From Microbacterium yannicii PS01 (GTDB lineage Bacteria; Actinomycetota; Actinomycetes; Actinomycetales; Microbacteriaceae): a DNA stretch of 64,000 nt. The stretch lies in NCBI RefSeq assembly GCF_000304335.1, contig NZ_CAJF01000006.1, positions 62,001 through 126,000 of the forward strand, in the 5' to 3' direction. Positions 25,086 to 33,832 of this stretch are shown here, piece by piece. Below the pieces are notes generated by a model that was not told where the DNA came from, ran no database searches, and worked only from the letters and a program-made list of their open reading frames with translations. Position 1 is the first letter of the stretch. Each line of letters starts with the position of its first letter. A program made the translations under genes and the position numbers.

Positions 25086-27227
25086 TCACGCCGGTTCGAG
25101 GATGGCGAGGTGCTGCGTCGCCCGCGTCATGGCGACGTAGCGGTCGACGGCGCCCTCGATGCCGGCGCCGAGACGATCGGGCTCGACCAGCACCACGAGG
25201 TCGAACTCGAGACCCTTCGCGAGCTCCGGGGTGAGCGAGCGCACGCGCTCGCGTGCCGAGAACGCGGGATCTCCGATCACGCAGGCGATGCCCTCCGGGT
25301 GATCCGCGACCCACGCGTCGAGGATCGCGTCACGATCGGCCACCGCCGCGTGCGTCACCGGCGTCCCGCTGCTGCGCACCGAGGTCGGGACGTTCGCGTC
25401 CGGGATGGCCGCACGGATCACCGGCTCCGCCTCGACCATGATCTCGCTCGGCGTCCGGTAGTTGATCGTGAGCGAGGCGAGCGAGACCTCCGTCAGCCCG
25501 GCATGCTCCAGGCGCTCCTGCCAGGTCTCGGCGAAGCCGTGGCGTGCCTGCGCCCGGTCGCCGACGATCGTGAAGCTCCGCGACGGGCACCGGGCCAGCA
25601 GCATCCGCCATTCCGCGTCGGTCAGCTCCTGCGCCTCGTCGACGATCACGTGCGCGAAGGGTCCGGCGAGCAGATCGGGATCGACCGACGGCAGTGCGGC
25701 TTCATCGACGAGGCTGTTGCGCAGGTCGTCGCCGTCGATCCACTGCAGCAGCTCGTCTCCCGCCTCCTTGAGTCTCTCCACGACCTCGCCCATGTACTCC
25801 CGCTCGCGGGCGAGCGTCGCCTCGCGTTCGCGACGCCGCCGCGAGGCGATCGGGTCGCCGAGCCGCCGCCGCGCCGCGTCGAGCAGCGGCAGATCCGCCG
25901 TGGTCCACGCTGCGGGCTCCGCTCGCTGCAATCGCTGCACGTCGTCGGGCGAGAGCCACGGCGCGCAGCGGCGCAGGTACGCCGGCACCGACCACAGATC
26001 GGCGACCAGGACGGATGCCTCGACCAGCGGCCACGCACGGTGGAAGGCGCGCGTGAGCTCCTCGTGCCGCGCCAGCGCTCGCCGCAGCTGGTGCGGCGGC
26101 ACCTCCTCCCCATCGACCTGGTCGATGAGGATGTCGAGCAGCGTCTCCCACACCTGGTCGCGCGCCTCGTTGTGCGCAGTGCCCGGCTCGGGGGAGGCGA
26201 AGGCCTCTGCCCAGTCGTCGGCCGACAGCCACAGGTCCGCCCACGGTGTCTCGACGCGAAGGCCCGTGGCCGGCGGCTCCTCGTAGAGCGCGACCGCGGG
26301 CTCGATGGCGTCGATCATGCGCAGGTCGGCCTTCAGACGGGCGACGGCCGGGTCCCGTTCGATCCGCGCGCCGGCTCCCTCGGCGATCAGATCGCCGAGG
26401 GTGCACGTCTGCACGCTCTCCTCGCCGAGGCTCGGCAGTACGTCGGTGACATACGAGAGGTAGGCGGGGCTCGGGCCGACGAACAGCACGCCGCCGCGAC
26501 CCGCGCCGAGGTGCGGATCGGAGTAGACGAGGTACGCCGCGCGGTGCAGCGCGACGACCGTCTTGCCCGTTCCGGGTCCGCCGTCGACGACGAGTGCACC
26601 GCGCGAACCCGCACGGATGATCGCGTCCTGGTCGGCCTGGATGGTGCCGAGCACGTCGCGCATCTGCGGCGAGCGGCTCGCCCCGAGGCTCGCGATGAAC
26701 GCCGACTGGTCGTCCAGAGCGGCATGGTGCTCGAGGCCCTCCGGTGTGAAGACCTCGTCCCAGTAGTCGGTCACGCGGCCGCCGGTCCAGCGATAGCGGC
26801 GGCGGCTGAGCAGACCCATCGGATCGGCGTGGGTGGCGCCGAAGAACGGCTCCGCCGCCGGCGTGCGCCAGTCGAGGAGCAGACGCCGGCCGGTGGGGTC
26901 GTTGAGCCCGAAGCGGCCGATGTAGAGGGGCTCGGCGTCGCCCGTGGGCACGATGCGGCCGAGGCAGGCGTCGAGGGTGAAGCGGCGGAGCACGCGGAGG
27001 CGACCCGACAGGCGATGGATCTCGAGGTCGCGCTCGAGTGCGGCCTGGCCACCGCCGCCGGGCTGCAGGCGGAGCATCTCGAGGCGGTCCGAGATCTCGG
27101 CGATGGAGCGCTCGAGGCTCTCGACGACGGCGGCGAAGTGCTGCTCGTCGGCGGCGATGAGGGCAGGGTCGGCCTTGGCGACAAGGCGGTCGGCGAGCTG
27201 GAAAGGGCTGGTCATGGCGGGGTTCAC
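25086..27227 (-). CDS. helR: HelR/HelD-type RNA polymerase recycling ATPase, rifamycin tolerance
   Basis: 713-residue superfamily 1 helicase-like ATPase that enters RNA polymerase, releases it from stalled complexes and, in the HelR group, displaces rifamycins. An N-terminal coiled-coil arm (residues 20-75) is followed by the Walker A GGPGTGKT (216-223), the HelD-type LFVGPSPAYLSYVTDVLPSLG, a Walker B IVDEAQELTDAEW and the motif SLTINYRTPSE. The GTG at 27227 is chosen because GGAG lies 8 bases upstream; an in-frame ATG 12 bases later has no such site, and longer starts would precede the likely promoter. A rifamycin-associated element lies about 90 bases upstream of the start, which strongly supports HelR over a DNA helicase. 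Confidence 0.88.
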   Translation of the reverse strand: MNPAMTSPFQLADRLVAKADPALIAADEQHFAAVVESLERSIAEISDRLEMLRLQPGGGGQAALERDLEIHRLSGRLRVLRRFTLDACLGRIVPTGDAEPLYIGRFGLNDPTGRRLLLDWRTPAAEPFFGATHADPMGLLSRRRYRWTGGRVTDYWDEVFTPEGLEHHAALDDQSAFIASLGASRSPQMRDVLGTIQADQDAIIRAGSRGALVVDGGPGTGKTVVALHRAAYLVYSDPHLGAGRGGVLFVGPSPAYLSYVTDVLPSLGEESVQTCTLGDLIAEGAGARIERDPAVARLKADLRMIDAIEPAVALYEEPPATGLRVETPWADLWLSADDWAEAFASPEPGTAHNEARDQVWETLLDILIDQVDGEEVPPHQLRRALARHEELTRAFHRAWPLVEASVLVADLWSVPAYLRRCAPWLSPDDVQRLQRAEPAAWTTADLPLLDAARRRLGDPIASRRRREREATLAREREYMGEVVERLKEAGDELLQWIDGDDLRNSLVDEAALPSVDPDLLAGPFAHVIVDEAQELTDAEWRMLLARCPSRSFTIVGDRAQARHGFAETWQERLEHAGLTEVSLASLTINYRTPSEIMVEAEPVIRAAIPDANVPTSVRSSGTPVTHAAVADRDAILDAWVADHPEGIACVIGDPAFSARERVRSLTPELAKGLEFDLVVLVEPDRLGAGIEGAVDRYVAMTRATQHLAILEPA

Positions 27228-27313
27228 GGCATCGACTCCGAGCTGCAGGCGGGGTGGAGGAGGGGCGCGCGGGTGGCGGTTCTCACGGGCGGCCGACCAG
27301 TATGCGCCACTGA

Positions 27314-27337
27314 GGGGCCCTTGCCGCAAGGCCCCCC
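27314..27337 (-). promoter_or_regulatory. Rifamycin-associated element (RAE) in the helR promoter
   Basis: The minus strand carries a near-perfect inverted repeat centred on CCTTGCGGCAAGG with G/C-rich arms (27337-27314). This closely matches the published RAE consensus GGGGCTTGCGGCAAGGCCC found upstream of rifamycin-inactivating and helR genes in actinobacteria. A CATACT box about ten bases downstream (27303-27298) could be the -10. The geometry predicts induction of helR by rifamycins. Confidence 0.85.
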
Positions 27338-27505
27338 TGTCCCGTTATCCTGGAAAGGGCAGGGGGTTCCGCTCGTCTCGCCGGCGCGGCCCAGAGCCCG
27401 CGGCGCTTCTCCGCCTCATCCCTGTCGACCGGCCGACTTCCTTCCGCACGGTATTTTTGATCGAGGTCCTGAAAAGGACCGCGTTCCTGACGGGAGACGA
27501 CGAGG

Positions 27506-28294
27506 ATGCCGGACCGCCCCCGCGAGCACCCGCATGCCGCCGCGCCGTCGCTTGCGCCGTCCACTGCGGGGCCGATCGCGATCGTGGGCGCCGGCCGCAT
27601 GGGCGCCGCGCTCGCCGCCGGACTCCTGGCCGCGGGACTCGACGTGCGTGGCCCGCTCCGTCGTGGTGCACGTGCGGAGGACGCCGCGATCGTGCTGCTG
27701 GCGGTTCCGGATGCCGAGATCGACGCCGCGGCCGCGCTGATCGCCCCCGGGCGAACGGTCGGTCATCTGTCAGGTGCGACGACCCTAGCGCCGCTGTCAC
27801 CGCACGAGGCCTTCAGCATCCATCCCCTCATGACCGTCACCGGCCACGACACCTCGTTCGCCGGCGTGCCCGCCGCCGTCGCCGGATCGACGGCGGACTC
27901 ACTGGCGGTGGCAGAGGCGCTCGCGAGCGCCCTCGGACTGCGGATTCTGCGGGTGGACGAGAAAGATCGTCCGGCCTACCACGCCGCCGCGTCGATCGCC
28001 GCGAACTACCTGGTGGCGCTGGAGGTGTTCGCGGAGGAGCTCGCGGCGACCGCCGGCGTCGACCGCGCGGCGCTCGCGCCGCTCGTGCTCACCGCAGCGC
28101 GCAACTGGCAGTCACAGGGGGCCGCGGCGCTGACGGGACCCGTCGCCCGGGGAGATGACGAGACCGTCGCGCGCCAGCGCGCCGCCGTGGCCGAGCGTCT
28201 GCCCGAACGCCTTGCGCTGTTCGACGCTCTCGCCGCCGCGACGCGCGACCTCGCCGGCCGCGGACCGGGCCCGTCCGGAGGTGCCCGACCGTGA
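27506..28294 (+). CDS. Rossmann-fold DUF2520 protein (ketopantoate-reductase-like)
   Basis: 262 residues with an NAD(P)-binding N-terminal domain (PIAIVGAGRMGAALAAGLLA) and a helical C-terminal DUF2520 domain that includes HPLMTVTGHDTSFAGVPAAV and YHAAASIAANYLVALEVF. It is the first gene of an operon with panC and panB: its TGA overlaps the GTG of panC. The same order (DUF2520 then panC) is known in Mycobacterium tuberculosis (Rv3603c-panC). Context and fold suggest a role in pantothenate synthesis, possibly ketopantoate reduction, but this is inference. The ATG at 27506 has GGGAG 9 bases upstream. Confidence 0.85.
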   Translation: MPDRPREHPHAAAPSLAPSTAGPIAIVGAGRMGAALAAGLLAAGLDVRGPLRRGARAEDAAIVLLAVPDAEIDAAAALIAPGRTVGHLSGATTLAPLSPHEAFSIHPLMTVTGHDTSFAGVPAAVAGSTADSLAVAEALASALGLRILRVDEKDRPAYHAAASIAANYLVALEVFAEELAATAGVDRAALAPLVLTAARNWQSQGAAALTGPVARGDDETVARQRAAVAERLPERLALFDALAAATRDLAGRGPGPSGGARP

Positions 28295-29172
28295 TCATCG
28301 TGCGGACGGTCTCCGACCTGCGCACGGCGCTGCGCGAGCGCCGCGACACACCGGTCGGCCTGGTGCCGACCATGGGCGCCTTGCACGAGGGGCATCTGAC
28401 GCTGGTTCGCGCCGCGCGCGCCGAGAACCGCACCGTGGTGATGTCGATCTTCGTCAACCCGACGCAGTTCGATGAGCAGGCCGACCTCGCCGCGTACCCG
28501 CGCACCGAAGACCGCGACGCCGCCCTCGCGGCCGAGGCCGGGGTCGACATCGTCTTCGCACCCGATGCGGCCGAGATGTATCCGACCGGGTTCGCCACCA
28601 CGGTGCGCATCGCCGGGCCGGTCACCGAGACGCTCGAGGGCGCACAACGCGGCCGCGCGCATTTCGACGGGGTCGCGACGATCGTCACGAAGCTGCTCCT
28701 CGCCGCCCTCCCCGACGCCGCCTACTTCGGCGCGAAGGACGCGCAGCAGGTCGCGGTGCTCCAGCGCCTCGTCGCCGACCTCGACCTGCCGGTGCGACTG
28801 GTGGTGTGCCCGACCTCGCGCGACGCCGACGGCCTCGCCCGCTCGAGCCGCAACGCCCGCCTCACCGCCGACGAGCGCGCACGCGCGCTCGCGATCCCCC
28901 GTGCCCTGCAGGCGGTGACGGATGCCGCGGCCGCCGGCCTCGCCGATGTCGAGGCGCTGCGCGCACGCGGACTCGCCGAGCTGGCCGGCGAGGGCATCGA
29001 CCTCGAGTATCTGGCGCTGGTCGATCCGGCCACGTTCGAGCCGGCCGCTGCGCTTGATCGCCCGGTCCTCGTCGCCGTCGCGGCACGGGTGGGGCGCACG
29101 CGACTCATCGACAACACCGTGATCTCGGCCCACGCCGTGGGGCCCGGCCCGCTCTCTCAGGAAGGGGCATGA
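28291..29172 (+). CDS. panC: Pantothenate synthetase
   Basis: 293-residue cytoplasmic enzyme that joins pantoate and beta-alanine using ATP, the last step of pantothenate synthesis. Family signatures are present: VGLVPTMGALHEGHLTLVR (ATP-binding HIGH-like motif), MSIFVNPTQF, and KLLLAALPDAAYFGAKDAQQ; the KMSKS-like loop follows TSRDADGLARSSRN. The length is normal. The GTG start overlaps the stop of the DUF2520 gene, and the stop overlaps the start of panB (ATGA), so the three genes are translationally coupled. panD is not in the window. Confidence 0.97.
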   Translation: MIIVRTVSDLRTALRERRDTPVGLVPTMGALHEGHLTLVRAARAENRTVVMSIFVNPTQFDEQADLAAYPRTEDRDAALAAEAGVDIVFAPDAAEMYPTGFATTVRIAGPVTETLEGAQRGRAHFDGVATIVTKLLLAALPDAAYFGAKDAQQVAVLQRLVADLDLPVRLVVCPTSRDADGLARSSRNARLTADERARALAIPRALQAVTDAAAAGLADVEALRARGLAELAGEGIDLEYLALVDPATFEPAAALDRPVLVAVAARVGRTRLIDNTVISAHAVGPGPLSQEGA

Positions 29173-30023
29173 TGCGTCCCCAGATCACTCTCCGCCGCCT
29201 CGCCGAGATGAAGGAGGCCGGTGAGCCCATCGTCATGGTCACCGCCTACGACTATCCGACGGCGCGCGCCGCCGAGCAGGCCGAGGTCGACATGGTGCTC
29301 GTCGGCGACTCGGGCGCGCAGGTCGTGCTCGGGCACGACTCGACGGTGCGCGTGACGGTGGACGAGATGCTGGTGCTCGCGGCGGCGGTGCGGCGCGGCA
29401 TCCGCTCGGCTTTCGTCGTCTGCGACGTGCCCTTCGGGTCGACCGAGGTCTCGGACGAGCAGGCCGTCGCGACGGCGATGCGCTTCGTCAAAGAGGCGGG
29501 CGCCGACGCCGTCAAGCTGGAGGGCGGCGGCGCCATGCGGCTCAGCCGGATCCGCGCGATCGTCGCGGCGGGCATCCCCGTCGTCGGTCACGTCGGCCTC
29601 ACCCCGCAGACGGCCACGGCGCTCGGCGGGCTCCGCGCGCAAGGCCGCACGGCGGACTCGGCCGCCCGCTTCGCGCGTGAGGCGCTCGCCGTGCAGGAGG
29701 CGGGCGCGAGCCTTCTCGTGATCGAGGCGGTTCCGAGCGACGTGGTCGAGGTCGTGCTGCCGTCGGTGAGCATCCCGGTGATCGGGATCGGCGCCGGCCC
29801 GGCCGACGGTCAGGTGCTCGTCATGCACGACCTGCTCGGCATCACCGAGGGCAGGACCGCGTCGTTCGTGAAGCACTACGCCGCCATCGGCCCCGACATG
29901 GTGGCGGGCGTCGCCGCGTACGCACAGGACGTGCGGGCGCGGGCGTTCCCGGCCGCCGAGCACGCCTACTCCGCGACGGACGAGGCGGTGGCCGCCGCCC
30001 GGGCCGCGCTCGAGGACGCCTGA
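29169..30023 (+). CDS. panB: 3-methyl-2-oxobutanoate hydroxymethyltransferase
   Basis: 284-residue enzyme transferring a hydroxymethyl group from methylene-tetrahydrofolate to ketoisovalerate, giving ketopantoate. Conserved segments include VMVTAYDYPTARAAEQA, LVGDSGAQVVLGHDST, AVKLEGGGAMR, PVVGHVGLTPQ and PVIGIGAGPADGQVLV with the expected metal and substrate residues. Two consecutive ATG codons could start the protein; the first overlaps the panC stop (ATGA) and is used here. It closes the pantothenate operon, and a convergent MmcQ/YjbR gene begins 13 bases after its stop. Confidence 0.97.
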   Translation: MMRPQITLRRLAEMKEAGEPIVMVTAYDYPTARAAEQAEVDMVLVGDSGAQVVLGHDSTVRVTVDEMLVLAAAVRRGIRSAFVVCDVPFGSTEVSDEQAVATAMRFVKEAGADAVKLEGGGAMRLSRIRAIVAAGIPVVGHVGLTPQTATALGGLRAQGRTADSAARFAREALAVQEAGASLLVIEAVPSDVVEVVLPSVSIPVIGIGAGPADGQVLVMHDLLGITEGRTASFVKHYAAIGPDMVAGVAAYAQDVRARAFPAAEHAYSATDEAVAAARAALEDA

Positions 30024-30036
30024 GCCGCCCTCTTCT

Positions 30037-30426
30037 TCAGGGACGGATGCCGTCGAGTTCGCGCCGCAGGTACTTCGGGGCCTGCACGAACCATGCCTCG
30101 GTGACGAGCTCGGTGAGGTGCGTCTGGTCGATGCCGGCCATCCGGAACGCGACCTTGGGCTCGCTCCACGTCGTGGTGGCGCGCAGGAAGACATCGGGTG
30201 CCATCTCGCGCAGGGCCAGCGCGTCGAGGCGGTCGCCGACCTTCACCCCGACGACGAGCTCGGCCGCGATGATCGCGCGCATGTCGTCGGGGATGCTCGG
30301 CCACGGGTGGCACTCCCACGCATAGAGCTTGCTGCGCACGAACCATGCCGCACCGCCCGTGGTCATGCGCTCCTCGCTGCCGGGCAGCCCGGCGGCGATG
30401 CGGCGCAGGTCGTCGAGGGTAGCCAC
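30037..30426 (-). CDS. MmcQ/YjbR-family protein
   Basis: 129 residues of the double wing MmcQ/YjbR fold, thought to bind DNA or a small ligand; its role is unknown. The family shows here as LDDLRRIAAGLPGSEER, FLRATTTWSEPKVAF and EAWFVQAPKYLRREL. The GTG at 30426 has no ribosome binding site, but TACGCT ends exactly 6 bases upstream, so it looks leaderless. It is a single-gene unit convergent with panB. Confidence 0.85.
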   Translation of the reverse strand: MATLDDLRRIAAGLPGSEERMTTGGAAWFVRSKLYAWECHPWPSIPDDMRAIIAAELVVGVKVGDRLDALALREMAPDVFLRATTTWSEPKVAFRMAGIDQTHLTELVTEAWFVQAPKYLRRELDGIRP

Positions 30427-30486
30427 ACCGCGAGCGTACGGCGAACCGCCGACACCGGCATCCACTCGCCTTCTCGGCCATGCGAC

Positions 30487-30535
30487 TCGCCAAGACACGC
30501 CGCCGCGGGCGCTCAAGCCCGGCGTGTCCTGGCGA
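30487..30535. repeat. Palindromic intergenic repeat, copy 1
   Basis: TCGCCAAGACACGCCG (30487-30502) pairs with CGGCGTGTCCTGGCGA (30520-30535), 15 of 16 positions, around a 17-base loop. The same arms, with one variable base, recur between xylA and xylB at 59380. This marks a dispersed hairpin-forming repeat family. It lies in the gap between the MmcQ/YjbR gene and the small acidic protein gene and may act as transcript end or RNA-stability element. Confidence 0.75.
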
Positions 30536-30556
30536 ACGACCCGCTCTACGGGAGGG

Positions 30557-30724
30557 CTACTCGCTCTGGTCGGACTCCTCGTCCGGGATCTCGTCGCTGC
30601 GCGGGCCGACGACGTCGCCGGTGATGGTGTGCTCCCGCTCCACGTCCTTGATGACGTCGGTCTTCAGGTCGCTGGCGGGGTTGGAGTCCTCCGGCGAGAG
30701 CCGGGGAATGGGCGTGTCCGACAT
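30557..30724 (-). CDS. Small acidic hypothetical protein
   Basis: 55 residues beginning MSDTPIPRLSPEDSN and ending in a strongly acidic tail. No membrane helix or known domain is visible, and low-complexity charge suggests disorder. The ATG at 30724 has GGGAGAG 5 bases upstream, which makes it a better start than in-frame upstream codons. It is followed by the palindromic repeat. Short acidic proteins like this are common in Microbacteriaceae without known roles. Confidence 0.7.
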   Translation of the reverse strand: MSDTPIPRLSPEDSNPASDLKTDVIKDVEREHTITGDVVGPRSDEIPDEESDQSE

Positions 30725-30842
30725 GTTCTCTCCCTTCCTGACGGCGAGCGTACGATCGGCGGCGCGGCGCTCCACCCCCGTTGCGCTCAGGGGATCCCCG
30801 GTGTAGCGCGGTGCAGCAGGCCCGCCGGGAGCGGCGGGCGCG

Positions 30843-31355
30843 TCAGCCGCGGGCGCGCTGGCGGAGCGCTCGCAGGTAGCGCCGCCGGGCGACGGCCTGG
30901 GCCACCAGCAGCGCCGGGTACGCCGCCCGCCACCGCGGACTGTCGCCGGGACGCGTCAGCGACCGGATCGTCAGCGTCACCTCGTCGCTGGCCCGGTGCA
31001 CGATGAACGCCTCCTCTCCCGAGATGGGATGGCCCGGCAGCGTGCGGTAGGCGAAGCCGACCCGGTCGGGCGTCTCGACGACCGCCACGACCTCGACGGG
31101 CTCCTTGATCGAGAGCCCGAACGCGTGCGCCGTGATGAGGGGGCGGTCGCCATCCGCAGCCGCGCCTTCGGGGGTCACCCGGAACCCGCTGCGCGTCTTC
31201 ACGCCCCACCTCAGCACCTCGGCGCGTGCCCAGTCCCAGACCCGTCCGCCGCGGCCGAGGACCGTCGATCCCTCCCACCGGCGGAACCTGTCGTCGGTCG
31301 CCGGCCAGACCGGCTCCGCGGGCCGGGTGAGCGTCGTCCATTCCGACGCCGTCAT
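30843..31355 (-). CDS. DUF1990-family protein
   Basis: 170 residues of the DUF1990 family, a SRPBCC-like single domain of unknown function. The diagnostic parts are WDWARAEVLRWGVKTRSGF near the N-terminus and VGFAYRTLPGHPISGEEAF in the second half. The start overlaps the stop of the glutamate-cysteine ligase gene (ATGA), so it is translated together with that gene. The pairing hints at a thiol-related or stress-related role, but nothing in the sequence shows it. Confidence 0.85.
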   Translation of the reverse strand: MTASEWTTLTRPAEPVWPATDDRFRRWEGSTVLGRGGRVWDWARAEVLRWGVKTRSGFRVTPEGAAADGDRPLITAHAFGLSIKEPVEVVAVVETPDRVGFAYRTLPGHPISGEEAFIVHRASDEVTLTIRSLTRPGDSPRWRAAYPALLVAQAVARRRYLRALRQRARG

Positions 31356-32434
31356 CGCCAGGGCGCTCCGTCGTCGAGCTCGCCCCGGTAGAGGTCGCTC
31401 AGTTCGGCCTGACCCCCCGCGTAGGCCCGCCTCTGCCGGGCGGCGCCCGAGCCGTCGCGCGCGACGCGGCTGAGCAGGTCATCGACGAGCCGGTGAGCGG
31501 ATGCCTCGGCGAGGTGCGGTCGGATGTGCTCGTCGAGCACGCGCAGTGCCTCCGCGGCGGGTATGAGGGTCCCGGTGAACGGATGCACCAGGGTCGAGCC
31601 AACACCGTACCGGGCGGCGTGCCAGAGCGCCGCATCGGTGATGTCGATGTCGGAGGATGCGGATGGCTGGTCGGCTGCCGCGACCACGAGCGCCCGCGTG
31701 ATCAGAGCGAGCGCAACGCTCGAGCGCCCGTCGAGCTGGGAGTCGAACACCCGGATCTCGATCGTCGGGTAGTGGACCGACAGGCGCACGTTCCAGTTGA
31801 TCGTGCCGTGGTCGGAGCTCGCGCCGATGCCCCAAAGGGCGTCGAGAGTCCTCTGCTGCTCCGCCGCGTCGCGGAACACGGGCGGAATTCCGTGCGTGGT
31901 CCAGCGTCGACCGTGGATGGCCCGCCAGCTGTCGAAGCCGGTGTCATCTCCCTGCCAGAACGGCGAGTTCGACGCCAGTGCGAGCAGTGTCGGCAGCCAC
32001 GCTCGCAGCGCGTTGGAGGCGCGGACGCCGAACTCGGCGTCCGGGATCGCGACGTGCACGTGCAGCCCGTTGATCTGGTGATCGGGCGTGATCCCGGCGA
32101 TGTCGCGGGCGATGCGCGTGTAGCGATCCGTGCTGCTGACCCCGAAGTGCTTCCGGACGCGGAACGGCGTGCCGGTGCCGGCCGCGATCACGCCCTCCTC
32201 TTCGGCCCACATGGCAAGTCGCCGGCGGAAGCCGCGCACCTCGTCCCAGGCCTCGTCGGCGGAGGAGAGCACAGGGGAGGCGAACTCGACCTGCGAGGGG
32301 AAGAACTCCCTGTCGACGACGCCGGCGCCGGCGTCGTGCAGCGCGGCGATGGCCTCGGGCCCACGGTCCACCGCGGTCAGCGTCACCGGGTCGAGCAGGA
32401 CGAACTCCTCCTCGATGCCGAACGTCGGCTGCAT
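31352..32434 (-). CDS. Carboxylate-amine ligase, YbdK/GCS2 type
   Basis: 360-residue member of the GCS2 glutamate-cysteine ligase family (YbdK). The N-terminal FGIEEEFVLLDP holds metal-binding Glu residues, and HQINGLHVHVAIPD and IEIRVFDSQLDG are family motifs. YbdK-type proteins have weak gamma-glutamylcysteine synthetase activity; in actinobacteria, which use mycothiol, the true substrate is unclear. The ATG at 32434 has GGAGAGGGCG just upstream. The gene heads a two-gene operon with the DUF1990 gene. Confidence 0.9.
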   Translation of the reverse strand: MQPTFGIEEEFVLLDPVTLTAVDRGPEAIAALHDAGAGVVDREFFPSQVEFASPVLSSADEAWDEVRGFRRRLAMWAEEEGVIAAGTGTPFRVRKHFGVSSTDRYTRIARDIAGITPDHQINGLHVHVAIPDAEFGVRASNALRAWLPTLLALASNSPFWQGDDTGFDSWRAIHGRRWTTHGIPPVFRDAAEQQRTLDALWGIGASSDHGTINWNVRLSVHYPTIEIRVFDSQLDGRSSVALALITRALVVAAADQPSASSDIDITDAALWHAARYGVGSTLVHPFTGTLIPAAEALRVLDEHIRPHLAEASAHRLVDDLLSRVARDGSGAARQRRAYAGGQAELSDLYRGELDDGAPWR

Positions 32435-32529
32435 CGCCCTCTCCGTTCCCCGCCCTCGGGCATCACTCTGGCAGACGATCCGCTCACTCGCCCGCGGTCG
32501 ACACGCCGGAGCCGATGACTCGCCGGAGA

Positions 32530-32922
32530 TCAGGCGAACAGACCCCTGGATCCCATCACGGTGTCGGGCTCGAGCCGGATGACGACGCGGCGCGGATTGA
32601 CCCGCGGCGGCCGATAGCGTTCGGCGTACAGGGCCTCCGCCCGTGCGACTTCCGCCGGGTCGCGCTCGATCGTCGCCCGTCCGGCGACGCTGAGCCAGCG
32701 CGGACCCGCCACCTGCGCGATGGTCGCGCGCGAGTCCCGCTCGATGTTGCGCACCTTCTGGGTGCCGTCCGACGTGATCACCCGCACGACGCCGTCGTCG
32801 ACGGTGAATCCCACGGCGACGGCATGGATGAGGCCGTCGCGGGCGATCGTCGACAGTGTCGCGAGGTGGTAGTCGGAGATGAACGCGAAGCCGTCGTCGG
32901 TCAGGGTGGTCAGGGTCGGCAC
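32530..32922 (-). CDS. PPOX-class flavin or F420-dependent oxidoreductase
   Basis: 130-residue split-barrel protein of the pyridoxamine 5'-phosphate oxidase-like class, subgroup of F420/FMN-binding enzymes common in actinobacteria. Typical segments are HLATLSTIARDGLIHAVAVGF, VRNIERDSRATIAQV and RWLSVAGRATIERDP. The GTG at 32922 is used; GGGAG lies about 10 bases before it, rather far. It stands alone between the ligase gene and yidC on the same strand. The substrate is unknown. Confidence 0.87.
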   Translation of the reverse strand: MPTLTTLTDDGFAFISDYHLATLSTIARDGLIHAVAVGFTVDDGVVRVITSDGTQKVRNIERDSRATIAQVAGPRWLSVAGRATIERDPAEVARAEALYAERYRPPRVNPRRVVIRLEPDTVMGSRGLFA

Positions 32923-32949
32923 ACCCCATCTTCTCCCGGCGCGCCCCGG

Positions 32950-33726
32950 TCACGCGCGGCCCGAGTCTCTCGGATCCGCCGGCGCGAGCGGATACCTCCG
33001 CCGCAGCAGCACCCGCTGCACGAGCGTCCATGCGACGGTCGTCGCCAGGTAGAGGCCGGCAGCGAGCGGCACGAACAGCGCGACGACCGCGGTCGCGAAC
33101 TGCAGGACCCCGGCGAGCCGTGCCATTCCGGCGCCGGCCAGGGCCGAGGCATCCGGTGCGTCGTCGACCGGGGGACGGAACGCGCGGCGCGTGATCTCGG
33201 CGGTGATGACGATGACGGCGAGCACGGCGGCGAAGACGCCGAGCGCGCCGAGAGAGACCGTTCCCGTCACGATCACGCCGGTCAGGCTCGCGCCCAGCGG
33301 CACGCCGAGCAGCTGCTGGGTGAGAAGGCCGTTGGCGTGGCCGGCGATCGTCGAATGGAGGAACAGTGTGTAGACGATCGCGATGACCGGCGCCTGCGCG
33401 AGCATCGGCAGGCATCCCGCCAGGGGGGAGGCCTTCTCGTCCGCGTAGAGCTTCATCGTCTCGCGCTGCAGCCGTTCCCGATCGCGCTTGTGGCGCTGCT
33501 GCAGAGCCCTGAGCTTCGGAGCGAGGCGGCTGCGGGTCTGCTCGGCCTTGGCCTGGGAGACCCCGACGGGGATGAGTGCGACGCGCACGAGGAGGGTGAG
33601 CAGGACGACGGATGCCGCGGCAGCCGCCGATCCCGTCAGCGGCTCGAGAAGGGCCGCGAGGCCCATGAGTCCGGCGTAGGCCGCGTCGAGGATCGCGGCG
33701 ATGGGTGGGAAGGCGTAGAGGTCCAA
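32950..33726 (-). CDS. yidC: YidC/Oxa1-family membrane insertase, second-copy type
   Basis: Membrane protein insertase paralogue. From the TTG at 33726 the protein is 258 residues, starting with DLYAFPPIAAILDAAYAGL, which fits family N-termini. The 60KD_IMP core includes VVLLTLLVRVALIPVGVSQAKAEQ, the basic loop RLAPKLRALQQRHKRDRERLQ and LAGCLPMLAQAPVIAIVYTLF; five helices are predicted. The start is uncertain: no codon has a good ribosome binding site, and a GTG at 33771 or further upstream is possible. Together with the DUF6412 gene upstream it looks like an accessory YidC unit, separate from the copy near rnpA and rpmH. Confidence 0.82.
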   Translation of the reverse strand: MDLYAFPPIAAILDAAYAGLMGLAALLEPLTGSAAAAASVVLLTLLVRVALIPVGVSQAKAEQTRSRLAPKLRALQQRHKRDRERLQRETMKLYADEKASPLAGCLPMLAQAPVIAIVYTLFLHSTIAGHANGLLTQQLLGVPLGASLTGVIVTGTVSLGALGVFAAVLAVIVITAEITRRAFRPPVDDAPDASALAGAGMARLAGVLQFATAVVALFVPLAAGLYLATTVAWTLVQRVLLRRRYPLAPADPRDSGRA

Positions 33727-33832
33727 GAGAGGTGTCCGTTTCGTCGATGCCGATGCGTGGCGTATGGCCACGACGGCGCCGGCGGACACGTCGGGATCCG
33801 CCCGGGTGGGCGGTGCGGACGTGCGTCGGAGG

